Source: Taxillus chinensis
Taxonomy: Eukaryota > Streptophyta > Magnoliopsida > Santalales > Loranthaceae
DNA length: 64,000 nt
Reading direction: 5' to 3'
Assembly (NCBI GenBank): GCA_023512835.1
Contig: CM042084.1
Span: 12,735,842-12,799,841, forward strand
A program made the position numbers and the translations under genes. Below are positions 26,701 to 36,339 of this stretch, piece after piece. How positions within the stretch are numbered: position 1 is the first letter of the stretch; each line of letters opens with the position of its first letter. The notes below the pieces were generated by a model. That model searched no databases. It was not told the origin of the DNA and was given only the letters and a program-made list of their open reading frames with translations.

Positions 26701-27196
26701 CAACCACTAGCGCACAGATAATAATCGATGACATCAAACACAAATACACCAACATACAGATGAATCATAGTTTTAAGCAACGATTAAACCTCTAGAGCAC
26801 GAAATAATAACAAATAAATAAAACATGAATCCAACAAAACAATGAAAGTCCAAATATATTGTTTTCCTGTTGAGAGACGGTACGGATCGTAGTTGAGACA
26901 TAGAGGGACGTACGCCGGCTTTGCCGGGGATGATGCATTGCCAAACCATCATATTGACGGAGCCATCAGGCGAAGTATCGGGCTTCGCAACGAAACCCTA
27001 TAGATCAAAGAAAGCCAAATTCGCATACAAAGCGATCAGATGAAAGCAATTGACGAGGGCAGAAATCAGCAGGAGGATTGAAATTTTATATTAGGGAAAA
27101 GCGAAGAAGAAGAGGGATACGACGGACATGGGGGTGGTTCTTACGCCAGGCTTTGCGCTCCTCCGCCAGACGACCGCGCGCGATACCTCCAGACAT
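8760..27196 (-). CDS. SCE1: SUMO-conjugating enzyme (E2, UBC9-type)
   Basis: Exons on the minus strand: 27196-27128, 26997-26914, 9251-9099, 9010-8897, 8822-8760; 23+28+51+38+20 = 160 codons plus TGA, the usual length of plant SCE1. All four introns are GT-AG and phase 0. The protein starts [20 protein letters not shown] and contains FFHPN (HPN motif, residues 84-86), the catalytic Cys94 in [31 protein letters not shown], and DPAQTDGY. It accepts SUMO from the E1 as a thioester on Cys94 and passes it to target lysines, in nucleus and cytoplasm. The C-terminus (KQYPHIV) differs slightly from the common KQYPALV. The first donor CAT|GTCCGT is weak. Intron 2 is 17,662 bases and full of transposons. 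No lesion in any exon, so the gene looks functional if the intron is spliced. Confidence 0.95.
10759..14136 (-). pseudogene. hAT transposase (BED/DUF659 type), broken
   Basis: Minus strand, in pieces. 14136-13570: N-terminal part with a CIFCGK BED-like zinc motif and a Lys-rich linker. 13654-12812, after a frame shift: DUF659-type core with [57 protein letters not shown] and GKTRF. 12651-12457: continuing segment ending in a stop. 10980-10759 and the frames just above: acidic tail, with [14 protein letters not shown] upstream. The last two parts are separated by an inserted LINE. The hAT dimerisation signature is not found, so this copy is probably inactive. Confidence 0.8.
11345..12340 (-). 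mobile_element. LINE fragment nested in hAT-1 (reverse transcriptase C-terminal zf-RVT part)
   Basis: Minus-strand frame 12259-11429 (about 276 codons): [18 protein letters not shown], then [13 protein letters not shown], then [26 protein letters not shown]. This is the classic plant non-LTR zf-RVT domain (C-x2-C...H-x3-H...C). Only the 3' end of ORF2 is present, so it is 5'-truncated, as is common for LINEs. No clear poly(A) or TSD was found; boundaries are approximate. Confidence 0.8.
14395..14650. repeat. Minisatellite within hAT-1
   Basis: Degenerate units of ~35-45 bases built on GCCGATCGTAAAACAGAGCC and AAGGTCGC, e.g. around 14480, 14520 and 14565. It lies upstream of the transposase start, in the element's 5' region. 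Confidence 0.6.
14940..16900 (-). pseudogene. Decayed hAT transposase remnant (older copy)
   Basis: Many stops, but the minus strand keeps short matches in the right order: near 16.3 kb a stretch like [19 protein letters not shown] followed by FGFHVHLIA (compare VTDN...CAAHCIDL of DUF659), and near 15.0 kb a tail with [14 protein letters not shown]. Much more degraded than hAT-1. Low-complexity T-rich DNA fills the rest. Extent is approximate. Confidence 0.45.
16900..18530. other. Intronic DNA, nothing recognised
   Basis: Moderately AT-rich sequence without open frames of note. Short frames (e.g. 17222-17416, 17819-18034) have no family motif. Confidence 0.5.
18533..20430 (-). mobile_element. 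Second LINE fragment, interrupted by an LTR-like insertion
   Basis: Minus strand from ~20,380: [18 protein letters not shown], a hallmark of the end of plant LINE ORF2, then a [12 protein letters not shown] stretch and the zf-RVT part (YVPSRVAFF; 19808-19584). The 3' part resumes at 18,720-18,535 and ends in an A-rich tail (plus strand T run at ~18,535). The 18725-19474 insertion splits it. Several frameshifts: a dead copy, related to the LINE in hAT-1. Confidence 0.7.
18725..19474 (-). mobile_element. LTR-like insertion with ~285-bp inverted-repeat ends, PBS and 5-bp TSD
   Basis: Flanked by ATATC on both sides (18720-18724 and 19475-19479); removing the insertion rejoins the LINE. Arms 18776-19061 and 19194-19474 are near-perfect inverted repeats starting GGTAAGAACCCAAGGG. 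On the minus strand the unit starts TGGTAAG and ends CTTACCA, is followed by TTT and then TGGTATCAGAGC (18771-18760), a tRNA-iMet primer binding site, and about 35 more bases before the TSD. So it looks like a single LTR plus start of the leader from a Copia-type element whose LTR is largely palindromic. No coding sequence. Confidence 0.7.
20430..22480. other. Intronic DNA, repetitive but unassigned
   Basis: No coding motif. Between ~21,200 and 21,770 the word GTCAACCCA and close variants recur at irregular spacing. A short (GA)n/G run lies near 22,030. Probably decayed repeat DNA. Confidence 0.5.
22695..22865 (+). repeat. CT-rich minisatellite
   Basis: About six tandem units of ~26-28 bases of the type CTTCTTCTGTCTTCTCTCTT. 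Open frames over it are Ser/Phe/Leu-rich artefacts. Confidence 0.8.
23240..25155 (+). pseudogene. hAT transposase remnant (DUF659 and dimerisation region)
   Basis: Plus strand, with stops: near 23,520 [22 protein letters not shown] (20-residue core matches hAT-1), then a broken DGW stretch. Near 24,485 comes the hAT C-terminal signature [15 protein letters not shown]...[12 protein letters not shown] plausible GT-AG intron (about 24,595-24,685, CAG|GTAAGT ... TTGTAG|AT) joins it to IHNKKRN and [10 protein letters not shown], the conserved end of hAT transposases. It ends in an Asp-rich tail at ~25,154. Inactive. Confidence 0.7.
25440..26900. other. Intronic DNA, no gene seen
   Basis: AT-rich sequence between hAT-2 and SCE1 exon 2 without family motifs. 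Confidence 0.5.
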
Positions 27197-27589
27197 CTCT
27201 CTCTCTCTACAGTCGATGTCCTTCTGATTTGATTTTTGAACCCTCTCCGATAGCGGAAGACGACAAAGGAGAATAAATTGAGCCGCCAACGCCACGTTTT
27301 CCGCGTTTGTAATCGCAAGTAATAAGGAAAAAAAAAATTGCTACCGGTGTTGTTGTGTTTTCGATGCGATCTCGTCTGTAGCAATCGTTAAACTAAGTAA
27401 AACTTACGGTGCAGGCTTCACATCTAAGGACTTTGAGTCGTGTGTACGGGGGGTAAAGCATGATTAAAATTTAATGTTTTTGAAGGGTAAGAGTATATTT
27501 TTTTGAAACTTTAGAGCGTGTGTCTTGTCGATATTATAAATAAAAAATAAACTTAAATTGAATTATTGTTTGTAAAGTTATAATCGTTT

Positions 27590-27900
27590 AAAGTTTTTAT
27601 CAGAAATTACAGTTGATGGAACTCAGAAACCCGTAAATCTGGTCGTGAGAGAGATACTCGAGGCTTGCTCGATGCTCGAAACTTGCTTGAGCCTCAAGCT
27701 CGAGCGCATATACTCAAGCAGGCGTCGAGCGATGTTCGAGCAGGAGCTCGAGCGATGATCCGGGAGCGCACCGATGCACGGCAAATAATGCTGATGTGAT
27801 TTATTTCACGTCAGTTGAAGACGCAAAAAATCACAACGCTGATTGTACCTAGCAACGCTATAGTAATAATGCTCGCTCGCGTTTACAAACAGACAAATGC
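27590..27900 (+). repeat. RepA copy 1, upstream of SCE1
   Basis: Shares with later copies an 'AAATTACAGTTGA' start, a cluster of GCTCGAG-type words (GAGGCTTGCTCGATGC, CTCAAGCTCGAGCGC), then CCGATGCACGGCAAAT, a CACGTCAG segment and TTGTACCTAGCAACGC. It lies 0.4-0.7 kb upstream of the SCE1 ATG. Nature of the repeat family unknown. Confidence 0.7.
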
Positions 27901-27984
27901 GTTTTGAGGATCGCACCGCTATGGCATTTATAGGGCCAATGACTATTCATGCCTCATCAACTATTCATCCTAACGACTCAATTT

Positions 27985-28195
27985 GGGAATGCTTTTGGGA
28001 GGCTATTTCTGCTTATTTTATAATCAGAAGTAAAAAAAAGTGTTTGGTGAATTTAAAAAAATACTTATAAAAAAGTTTCTGCTTTTTTTTTAATCAAAAG
28101 CATAAGCAATTCAATGGTTACTTTTAGAAATTGCTTTTCTATAAAGCAGTTTTGAAAAAATTAAAATAACAGTAATATCCTTCTTTCGCTGCTAC
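27985..28195 (+). mobile_element. MITE fragment, family M2
   Basis: Segment with AAGTGTTTGGTGAA, TACTTATAAAAAAG, TTTCTGCTTTTTTT, AGCAATTCAATGGTTACTTT and AAGCAGTTTTGAAAA. The same series of words occurs at 36976-37100 and, diverged, at 39130-39290. Typical of plant hAT-like MITEs. The second half is not recognisable here. Confidence 0.6.
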
Positions 28196-28199
28196 TCTT

Positions 28200-29330
28200 C
28201 TCCCCAACAGTCCTTTGTGATAACTTTGGTTGCATGCTCAAGAATTAAAACCAGGGTCGCCACCTCTTTTTTTTTTCTTTAACAGTAAGTAGAAAACCAT
28301 GCTTGAAATTGGGAGATGCACGAAACTGACTGGCAAAGACCAAACCAGAAATCTCCACCGTGTATTCTCTTCTTTTTCATTCCTTGAATTGCTATTGTTT
28401 TTAAAATTTAAATTTTTAGGACTAAATCAATTTTACTCCAATATACATTTTAGTGAATACATATTATAATTATTTTCCATTGTAACTAATATTTTCGTAT
28501 TATTTAAAATAAATAATTATATAATTTGTTAGAATCATAATACACGCACAAAACACAAGTAATTAATTAGAGAAAATTAACACAACAATTTTATGTGATT
28601 TTTTTAAAGTTCTAGGTACCCTAATGAAACAAAACATACCCTAATTAACCTTAGTCAAAAAGAAACTAAAGAATCACAAAACATACCTTACTGAGACAAA
28701 CTCAAAAAGAAACTAAAGAATCACACCCTAGAGAGTTGGAATTCGTCATTGATTAAAATTCAACCTCATCTCTAACATGATTGTCTGATATATTAATTTT
28801 GTTTCTCATATATTTTTGTGAGACCTATAGTTTCTAATAAATCAGCATCATCGTTCACCTACAACTCAAATATGACCAGTTTCTAATAAATTAGCATCAT
28901 CGTTTACCTACAACTCAGATATGACCGAAGTTTAGTTTCACAGTGCTTTTGAGATGCTACTTTTTCTCGTTTTATAAGAACAAACAGTATGACATGTTTG
29001 GTAAAAAAAAAGGTATTATACTAAAAGGACAAAAGAATTTTAGGTGAAAAAATAATAAAAATAAAAAAGTAGAAAGAAAAAGGTATAGTAAAAAAATTAT
29101 TTGGTTATGATTAAAAATAATTAGTATTTTTAAAATATTAATTTTATTCTAATGTATATAATTGTGTAAATGTGTATAATAATTAGAAAAGGATTTTTTT
29201 ATAATTTAAAAAAATTCATAGAAATTGCACCATATAAAATTAACCTTTGGTTTGCATAGATTTTCCTTATATTTTCTTTCAACTCCTTACCAAACAATAG
29301 AAAATGATTTTTTTTACACCTTTCTTCTTC
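28200..29330. other. Intergenic, no gene seen
   Basis: AT-rich DNA between SCE1 and the GST pseudogene. 'TTTCTAATAAATCAGCATCATCG' -like wording recurs in a short direct repeat near 28,840 and 28,885. Confidence 0.5.
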
Positions 29331-29334
29331 TACT

Positions 29335-29790
29335 ACTACTTTTTTTTATAGAATTTCCACCGTTATAACATTTCTAATACGTGAGAATGATCAAAATGAG
29401 AGAAATAGAATAACATAGCCATGTAATTAATATAATAAACAAAACAAAATAATTTATTATATTTATTGTGTTTGATAGGTAAAGTAATCTATAAACTAAA
29501 TTATTAAAATATTATCATAATTATTAAAAAATTTAAATAAAATATTTATTTTATTAAACATTATTCATTTTTCACACACCTTTCTTCTTTGGCTTCTTTT
29601 ATAGAATTTTTACCCTTATAATATTTTTGGAAAGTGAAAATCAAAATGAGATAAATAAAATAATATGGTCATGTAATTGATATAATAAGCGGAATAAAAT
29701 AATTCATTATATTTTTGTAGGTAAAGTAATATATGGACTAAATTATTAAAATTATTAAAAAAATTTAAATAAAGTATTCTTTTCTTTTCA
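29335..29790. repeat. Direct repeat pair, ~255-base period
   Basis: About 29,340-29,555 and 29,590-29,790 share TATAGAATTT, TCAAAATGAGA, CATGTAATT, AATAAAATAATT and GGTAAAGTAAT in the same order. Diverged; origin unknown. Confidence 0.6.
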
Positions 29791-30677
29791 CGCTCGTCTG
29801 TTCTTTTATAGGTTCAAATATATATGGATGCAGCCATTGCGTTAGCCACAAGAAGCTGAGGCTAGAGGATTGCTCGGTACCGTCCCAGAGCTGTCTGGCA
29901 GCAGTGGGGAAGCCGAAGATGCACTAGTGCTCTTTCCAATCCCAAACCACAATGTCACTACAAAAACCCACGTACCCCGGTTCGTCTCTATCTCACATGT
30001 TGACAATTCTCCCTCGTTGCTTCGAGTCCATGCGCATATATAGACTACGCCTTGGCCTCCCAACTCCCCTCGTGGAATCGCCTCCTTTACCAGTTCGACG
30101 ACTTGGCCCTTGGGCATAGTCTCCTGGGAATGGGTCATCTTCTCCGAAATGCTATCCTGCACCTTTGGCCTTTGGGACATCAACGAGTTGGAAATCACCG
30201 TAAACATGATACGGGAATCAATTTATCACTTTAATTTTATTTCTATTAGCATATGCAAAGGCGAAAAAGAAATAAAATTTCATTCGACCCCGCAGCGCAG
30301 CAAGATGACGACAACGACGCCCACTACTACCCACGAGACGAATAAAGAAATGAAAATAATGCGCAACAGCAAAAGAAAGAGACAGACGGTGATGAAACGA
30401 AATAGAGAGGCGCCACCCCACAAGTGCTCGTAATCATGGACGTATACGTTGAAGATAGGCAAATTTGGGAATCGTCTTTGTCAGTTGGTAGCAGAGGAGA
30501 AGAGTAGCAGTTACGTAGTAGTAGTAGTAAAAGAGTAGCAGTTATGTAGTATATAATATATAATATATAATATATAAATTATAAATTATTAGTCTACTCT
30601 CTAAATAGCATCTGCACAGCTAGCAATCAATTGATCAATCAGCAGCATTCACCAAAGTGACCAAACTGCTAATTAAG

Positions 30678-30920
30678 ATGACAATGAAAATATACGCCGA
30701 TCGGATTTCCCAACTGGCTCGTGGCCTTCTCATTTTCTGCAAGTAATTTTTCTTCTCCCTGCTTAATTCTTGTCTCTGGGTCTGCCGGCGACCATATGTT
30801 CTGTTACACCAATCAGTGGTTGATTTGGATTCCGTTGTAATGAAAAGGGTTAACAGAATAGATTTTGAGGAAATTGAGGTCAGTCTCTTCAAAGGTCAAC
30901 ACTTATCCTCCCAATATGAA

Positions 30921-31003
<83 letters not shown>

Positions 31004-33323
31004 CACATGTAGTTTTTTTGTTTTTTTAATATTGTTTGTGAATTGTGATTGTTTCAAAGCTAATTTTAGAGTCAGACAGAACCCCCCCGGGAGTGAGTGT
31101 GCCTGTTGCCGTATGGGATAAGAAGTTTTACACCTTCAATTAATTAAATTCACTATTCTATAAATAACTCCCTATTATAAAACTAATAACCATTATTATT
31201 ATTATTATTATCTATATGTATCTGCGTACTTTTCCAATTTTGGTATGTAAATGATTTTTTGACTTTTATTATAATACTTAACTATTTTATTCATAGTTAT
31301 TAAATAATATTTAAAATAACTATTATTAATTGAATGATACGAAATAAGTACTTTCAATCAATTAAGGTTCTATATATTTATTTTATTTATCGAATAAAAT
31401 TTGAAATAGTTTTATATTTTATCTTAATGCAAATCCTCCCTTTTCTCTTATTCTGTTAATGCGACATAATTAATAATGTTTTTATAATTGCCCGAGACAC
31501 ATTTCAGGCATCAACCCAATGAAGCTAGCTAGTTCCGGCGATAACTGACGATGGAAGATTTAAGCTATTTGAGAGGTACAAAAATAAGAAAAGGTCTTTC
31601 TTTACTCATGATTGACCACATAGACTATATTGGTTGATGTTGCAAGGTTGCAACCTATATACACTCACTTTAGTTATGTATTGAACTTCTACCTATAAAT
31701 TTAAAATATTAATTTCTTTTTTAAATTTTCGGCCCTTCTTTTTTCAGTCATGCAATCCTAATCTATATTGCTTGTACATTTCCATGGCTTGCAAACCATT
31801 GGTACGTCCAGATCTCCTATATAAGTGTGAATCGTGATGCAACTTTTTTTTGGCTAATTATAATTGTGTGTAGTGGCTTGTGAGACAAAAAGCACTAAAA
31901 ATGTTCCAATTAATTGGTCCTCAGTCGTTGTCTGCCTCCCCAATTTATGTCTGTATTATTTGAAGTGATTTGAGTTATCTAGGAGTATGAACTCAACTGA
32001 TTGAAGTATTCACTGCTTTATACATTTTGAATGCAACTAAACTCCAGACCTTATATAGCAATGTGTGCATGTCTACTTGACACTGATTACATTATCTTCA
32101 TAATTTATGGTGTGATCTCAACCGGAAACTGTAGAGTTTATCAGTAATACCATATTATATATAATCCTTGATTACAATATCTAACATTGGTGGCATAATT
32201 TTGAAAGAGTTCCCTGTTGATGCTTTCAGGTGTCCAGTTGATATTTTCAGAAGAGCTAAGATTCACTCTTTGCTGGACTGGCATCATTCTAATTTACGTC
32301 GTGGTGCAGGTGATTTATATTCCTCCAGTAAAAGTGAATAATAGAGACGAGAGAGAACCTGAGAGATAATATGAACATAAATATAGGGGGCAAAATAAAA
32401 AGAGAGGGTTGGAGAACCCTTATTTGCTATAACATATTGTTAAGATATTGATCCCAAAATATGTTGTATTTTAATGGTCATTAAAATTTGTCTTTGAATG
32501 AAGAGAATTCGGTTTATTAGCTGTACACTATTTTATTCATGTTGATTACAATTGCAAACATATGTACACTAACAAACTCTGGAAGTATATAGATTGTAAG
32601 GTGTTTGTGTGAGTGTTTTAGTCTATAACACGGCTAGTACTAGATTTGAAAAATATGCTTTTGTGATTGAGTTAATTTAGACTTTTGGCCATCTAACTAA
32701 ATAGAGGTGTTATGATTTCCATGTTTTTGTGATGGAGATATCTTAGTGATCAAATTTATTTAAGAATTGAGCCAACCAGATCTTATATCTATTCCAATAA
32801 TATAGTTCACTTTCTCATAATTAATGTTTCTGATGATTTTTTTTTGGTATCCAATAACGTTATGTTGGTGATGAACACTGTAATAGCTGCTAAGCTTGGC
32901 CGTCCCATGAAACCACAAGCCGCCGTTGAAGGCGAAGCTCTTTTGATAGCCTCTCTGTCAAAAATTGAATCCTTTTGGCTCAAGGGGGATGGGCATTTTT
33001 TGCTTGGTGAATTTTAGCCATCCATTGCAGATCTCCTTCTAGCGTGTGAAATTATGCAGCTAGAGGTAAATCAATATTGTTACTTTCTTTCATGTATCTG
33101 TCCTTTTCAATTTTTTCCCTTGCATTAATGACAACAATTGTCACATTACGAAACTGATGAGACCTCCTTTTCATTATAGGTTTTGGCTGAGAAGAATCAC
33201 AATAAAATATTAGACCCATACAATAAAGTTCAGCAGTGGATGGAGCATACCAGAAGAGCAACGATGCCTCGTTTTGACCAAGTACATGGTGTCCTCTTCG
33301 AGTTCGTAAAACAACAAAAGTAG
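30678..33323 (+). pseudogene. GSTT (pseudogene): Theta-class glutathione S-transferase pseudogene, seven exons
   Basis: Exons about 30678-30742, 30848-30921, 31508-31575, 31748-31801, 32230-32309, ~32860/32887-33065 and 33180-33323. Together they follow plant GSTT from start to stop: MTMKIYADRISQLARG, IDFEEIEVSLFKGQH, INPMK, VPAI, HAILIYLA, RRAKIHSLLDWHHSNLRRGA, IESFWLKG.G.FLLG, PSIADL, ACEIMQLEV, PRFDQVH, then TAG. GSTT enzymes conjugate or reduce hydroperoxides with glutathione, usually in peroxisome or nucleus. Lesions: a CTAG 4-bp tandem duplication in exon 3 shifts the frame; exon 2 donor is GC, directly followed by a long (CT)n; the exon 6 acceptor is displaced or lost; exon 6 has an in-frame TAG in place of a Gln codon. 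Exon order and phases are otherwise preserved, so this is a recently dead ordinary gene, not a retrocopy. Confidence 0.88.
30923..31000 (+). repeat. (CT)n microsatellite, 39 units
   Basis: Uninterrupted CT tract starting one base after the end of GSTT exon 2, i.e. over the first intron bases. Confidence 0.95.
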
Positions 33324-34790
33324 TTGTCTACAACAGAACAATACGGAGCATGCCTCGGACAGGAAAGTGACATTACAGTCAAAGATGTGAAAAATCTGGC
33401 TATGTTATGCTTCTAGAATCTACGGATTGAAATTTGGTGGCAGTGTTAACAGGTGATTCAGGAGCTGCTGATGTGGCATTGAGTATATCAAGTTTGTCAC
33501 ACTAGTCCTAGTATTTAAGCTTGTTTTACTCCTAAATTATTTTCTAGGGAACTTTTGTTAAATATGCGTGCAGCAGATATTGTTGCCCTCTTATGTTTTT
33601 TGTTAAGGTTGTAGAAATAACTGCCTAAAACAAGGGATACCTTGTAACCTCAAGGTATGATGGATCAAACTATTAGGTTAGGGTGGTTTGAATGAAAGTA
33701 TATCTTGATGCTTATGGTTGATAGGATGTCACTAAAAATGAGACCACCATGAAGACCCCAAAAAAAAAAAAAACTTCACAAGCCTACAAATTTTAAAATA
33801 AAGATAAAACACAAGACAAAAAATATAAATTTAAAGTGTAGTTTTATCTGTCTAAATAGCTATGAGGTTAGACAATTAATATATAGTCTTAATTATTTGT
33901 CTCACTTTATTCACTACCCATTAGAGGAAATTGTCTATTATTATAATTCATTGGTCTTGCTTTTCTAAAAGATGTTTTAACCAAGTTAAAATAACTAATT
34001 CTAAGATAATTACAAAACTTAAACATTAAGAGGATGTTTATCTTTTTTGACGCACAACTAACTCCCTAACCCGCCTCTAGACCATATACCATTATTGTAA
34101 CTCATTTGATTGATAACGACTTTACAAAACTAAAATAAAATTTTTATCACAATAAAAAATGTTTGAGTCCATCATGAGAATGACTTAAGATCACTTATGC
34201 TCCAAAGAACTAAACAACGAGCTTAGACAAAATTGACTGATAATAAAGAATACAACGACAAAAAAAGATAAAGGAAAATATCTTGCATACAAAGAATATC
34301 AAATGAACTAGGTGATGATCACTCATTTCCAATATTTTTTTTTTGAGAATCAAAATTATCTTAAAATTAATAATCAATTAGTTGATAAATAAAATAGCTT
34401 ACTTTAAAACTATTAATCAATTACTTTTTACAAATGAAACCATATCAAAATTATTTCCTTTTAAATGACTTTTCGATAGAAAACGGACGGACCACAGTTT
34501 AGTGGCGAGATAGTAGAGATGTGTCGCTGGCCGTTGAATTGTATTTATTAAACTTGTACGATTGATATTTTGCAACACGTTAACTAAATTACTAATCGAA
34601 TGTTAACGTGTTATATAATTAGTAAAAAACAATATTAAAATAAGTAACACGTAAACATATGGTGGCTGTCGATCCGATTAACTCTAACTCCAAATCCAAA
34701 CTTTATATACAGAGAGTGATGTGATCAGAACCACCGGCGCCGAGTGATTTAATCAGAACCACGCCACATCACGGGTGCGACTGCTATAAT
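33324..34790. other. Intergenic between GSTT and FAS1 genes
   Basis: AT-rich DNA with no coding motif. The distal end is the presumed upstream region of the FAS1 gene. Confidence 0.55.
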
Positions 34791-34794
34791 ATTA

Positions 34795-34880
34795 ATATAT
34801 GTATATATGTATATATATATATATATAGAGGATTGCGCTCTCTCTCTCTCTCTCTATCTCTATCTCTCTCTCCCCCCCCT
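34795..34880 (+). promoter_or_regulatory. TA-rich/CT-rich region, probable FAS1 core promoter
   Basis: A TATATA run (34,809-34,827) is followed at once by a CT-rich stretch (TCTCTC..., C8), the arrangement of plant TATA plus Y-patch promoters. Lies ~420-500 bases upstream of the preferred ATG, which implies a long leader. Inference. Confidence 0.4.
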
Positions 34881-35088
34881 CTCTCACATCTTGTAATCGT
34901 CTTATCTGCGCAATTCTTGCTGCTTGCAGAGTGACGACTTTTTGTCCCAACGACAACTTTAGGATTCTACACCTGCGTTGTCAAGAGATCTTGGATTAGA
35001 GCTCTGAATCTGCTCAATTTTTGTCCATCTTTGAAGTTCCATGTCTGCAGAGGAAAACCCATCTCCATCTCAGGTTTCAATTGTCATG

Positions 35089-35097
<9 letters not shown>

Positions 35098-35161
<64 letters not shown>
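35098..35161 (+). repeat. Compound (TC)n(AC)n microsatellite in the FAS1 leader
   Basis: TC units to about 35132, then AC units to 35161. It lies within a frame that is open into the FAS1 coding region. Confidence 0.93.
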
Positions 35162-35162
<1 letters not shown>

Positions 35163-35293
35163 CGCTTTCATTTCTCCATTTGTTTGTTCTGCTTCTGACG
35201 GATTTATATGGCCAATTGAAGTGTTGGAAAGATCTTTCCATGTTTCAGTCCTTTGAATCCGGCGTAGTGTTTATGTCAAGTTATAATAAAAGA

Positions 35294-35887
35294 ATGGAGT
35301 CCCTTATTCGAAATACAAGAAGACGGAGGCTCCTCCGCTTGAAGAACTGGATCGCGTACGGATCCGCGATCGTCTGTTGCCTCCTCATCTTGTTTCTCTC
35401 CACCTTCAATCTCCCCGACGCACCACCATCGAGTTTTGGGGGATTTCGAAGGGCAACGAAACTAGGGAAGCTGGGCGAAGCAATGGTGGATATGTTGCCC
35501 GACGATTTGGCCTTCACGGTCTTCGTCCCTTCAGAGAGGTCCTTCGAGCTGGACCTGGGGTTGCGGGCGAACGAAAGCTTTGCGCCGGCCAAGTGGAACG
35601 ACACTTACGCCGTGGTCTCGCGGGTCCTGGGCTTTTCCGCTGTTCCTCGCCGCATCCTGTCCCGGTCGGTGCCTCCGGAAGAGGGGTCTTGGTTCGATTC
35701 GATATCTGGGTTTGCGGTGCACGTTTCCAAGGACGGCGGTGGCGGTGGAGCTCTGACAGTCAATGGGATTAGATCGGAGAGCGTCGATTTGAGGAAGAAG
35801 GAGATCACCGTTCATTTAATGGATGGCACGATCATGGACGCTGAGTTTGCGCAGTCGGTTCGGCCTGATGAAGATGATGAAGGGTAG
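35294..35887 (+). CDS. FAS1-domain (fasciclin-like) membrane protein
   Basis: Single exon, 197 codons plus TAG. Start chosen at ATG 35294 (MESLIR) because the degenerate copies at 44812 and 46415 begin with the same MESLIR while sequence upstream of it differs. The frame is open further up to 35021, but that stretch is a Ser-Leu/His-Thr microsatellite translation. Residues 1-18 are basic (TRRRRLLRLKNW), ~19-40 a single membrane span (AIVCCLLILFLSTF), then one FAS1-like domain: LAFTVFVPSERSFELDL (H1-type motif), a VVSRVLGF segment, LTVNGIRSESVDL and ITVHLMDGTI. This suggests a type II membrane protein with an outside FAS1 fold, a cell-adhesion/cell-wall module in plants. No proline-rich arabinogalactan region or GPI signal. 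Intact. Confidence 0.85.
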   Translation: MESLIRNTRRRRLLRLKNWIAYGSAIVCCLLILFLSTFNLPDAPPSSFGGFRRATKLGKLGEAMVDMLPDDLAFTVFVPSERSFELDLGLRANESFAPAKWNDTYAVVSRVLGFSAVPRRILSRSVPPEEGSWFDSISGFAVHVSKDGGGGGALTVNGIRSESVDLRKKEITVHLMDGTIMDAEFAQSVRPDEDDEG

Positions 35888-36339
35888 CATTCAATATTGT
35901 TTTTTTAAGCTAATGGGTTTTGTTTCTATGATGTAGTGATAATAGAAAAGAATTTGGATTCAAGCACTTTGGGTTGGTTTTTTGACTTTCAAAATAATTC
36001 ATAATAATAATAAAATAAATAAATAAATAAGTATGTTCTGTTAGTATATGCTTGCCTTTTGTGTTTTCTGTGTCCTGGGCCCTGCTTTAAATAAAACGTT
36101 ACAAGTTTTAAATTAGGGTATGATTTCTTTTCTGTAAGGATAAAGGATTAAGTTATGACACTGTGGGACACTGGTCTTACCTGTTGTGCAGTTGAGTTAT
36201 TGGATTCATTTGTCTCCATCCCATTTCAACTTGAAAAGAGATTTGGGTTCTGCTCCATGATTGAAAGTATTCTTGATTTTGCATCCATGGCTGTTTTTTC
36301 TTTTCTCCTTTTTTTCTGGTTTGGTTTTTGGTTGATATC

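Larger units (their letters stand above)
9252..26913 (-). other. Giant intron 2 of SCE1 (17.7 kb)
   Basis: Bounded by donor GGC|GTACGT (minus, ends at 26913) and acceptor TTTGTCAG|ACTGAC (minus, begins at 9252). Joining the two gives ...PGKAG|TDWEGG..., the exact conserved UBC9 sequence, so both ends are certain. It contains hAT-1, two decayed hATs, two LINE fragments, an inverted-repeat LTR insertion and minisatellites. Stretches 9252-10530 and 25440-26900 are AT-rich with nothing recognisable. Confidence 0.93.

Noticed and set aside
29842..30433. Frames of 121 codons (minus) and 107 codons (plus) upstream of the GST pseudogene
   Set aside because: GC-richer than the surroundings, but no family motif, splice context or homologous copy in the window. 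Possibly part of an LTR; not enough to annotate.
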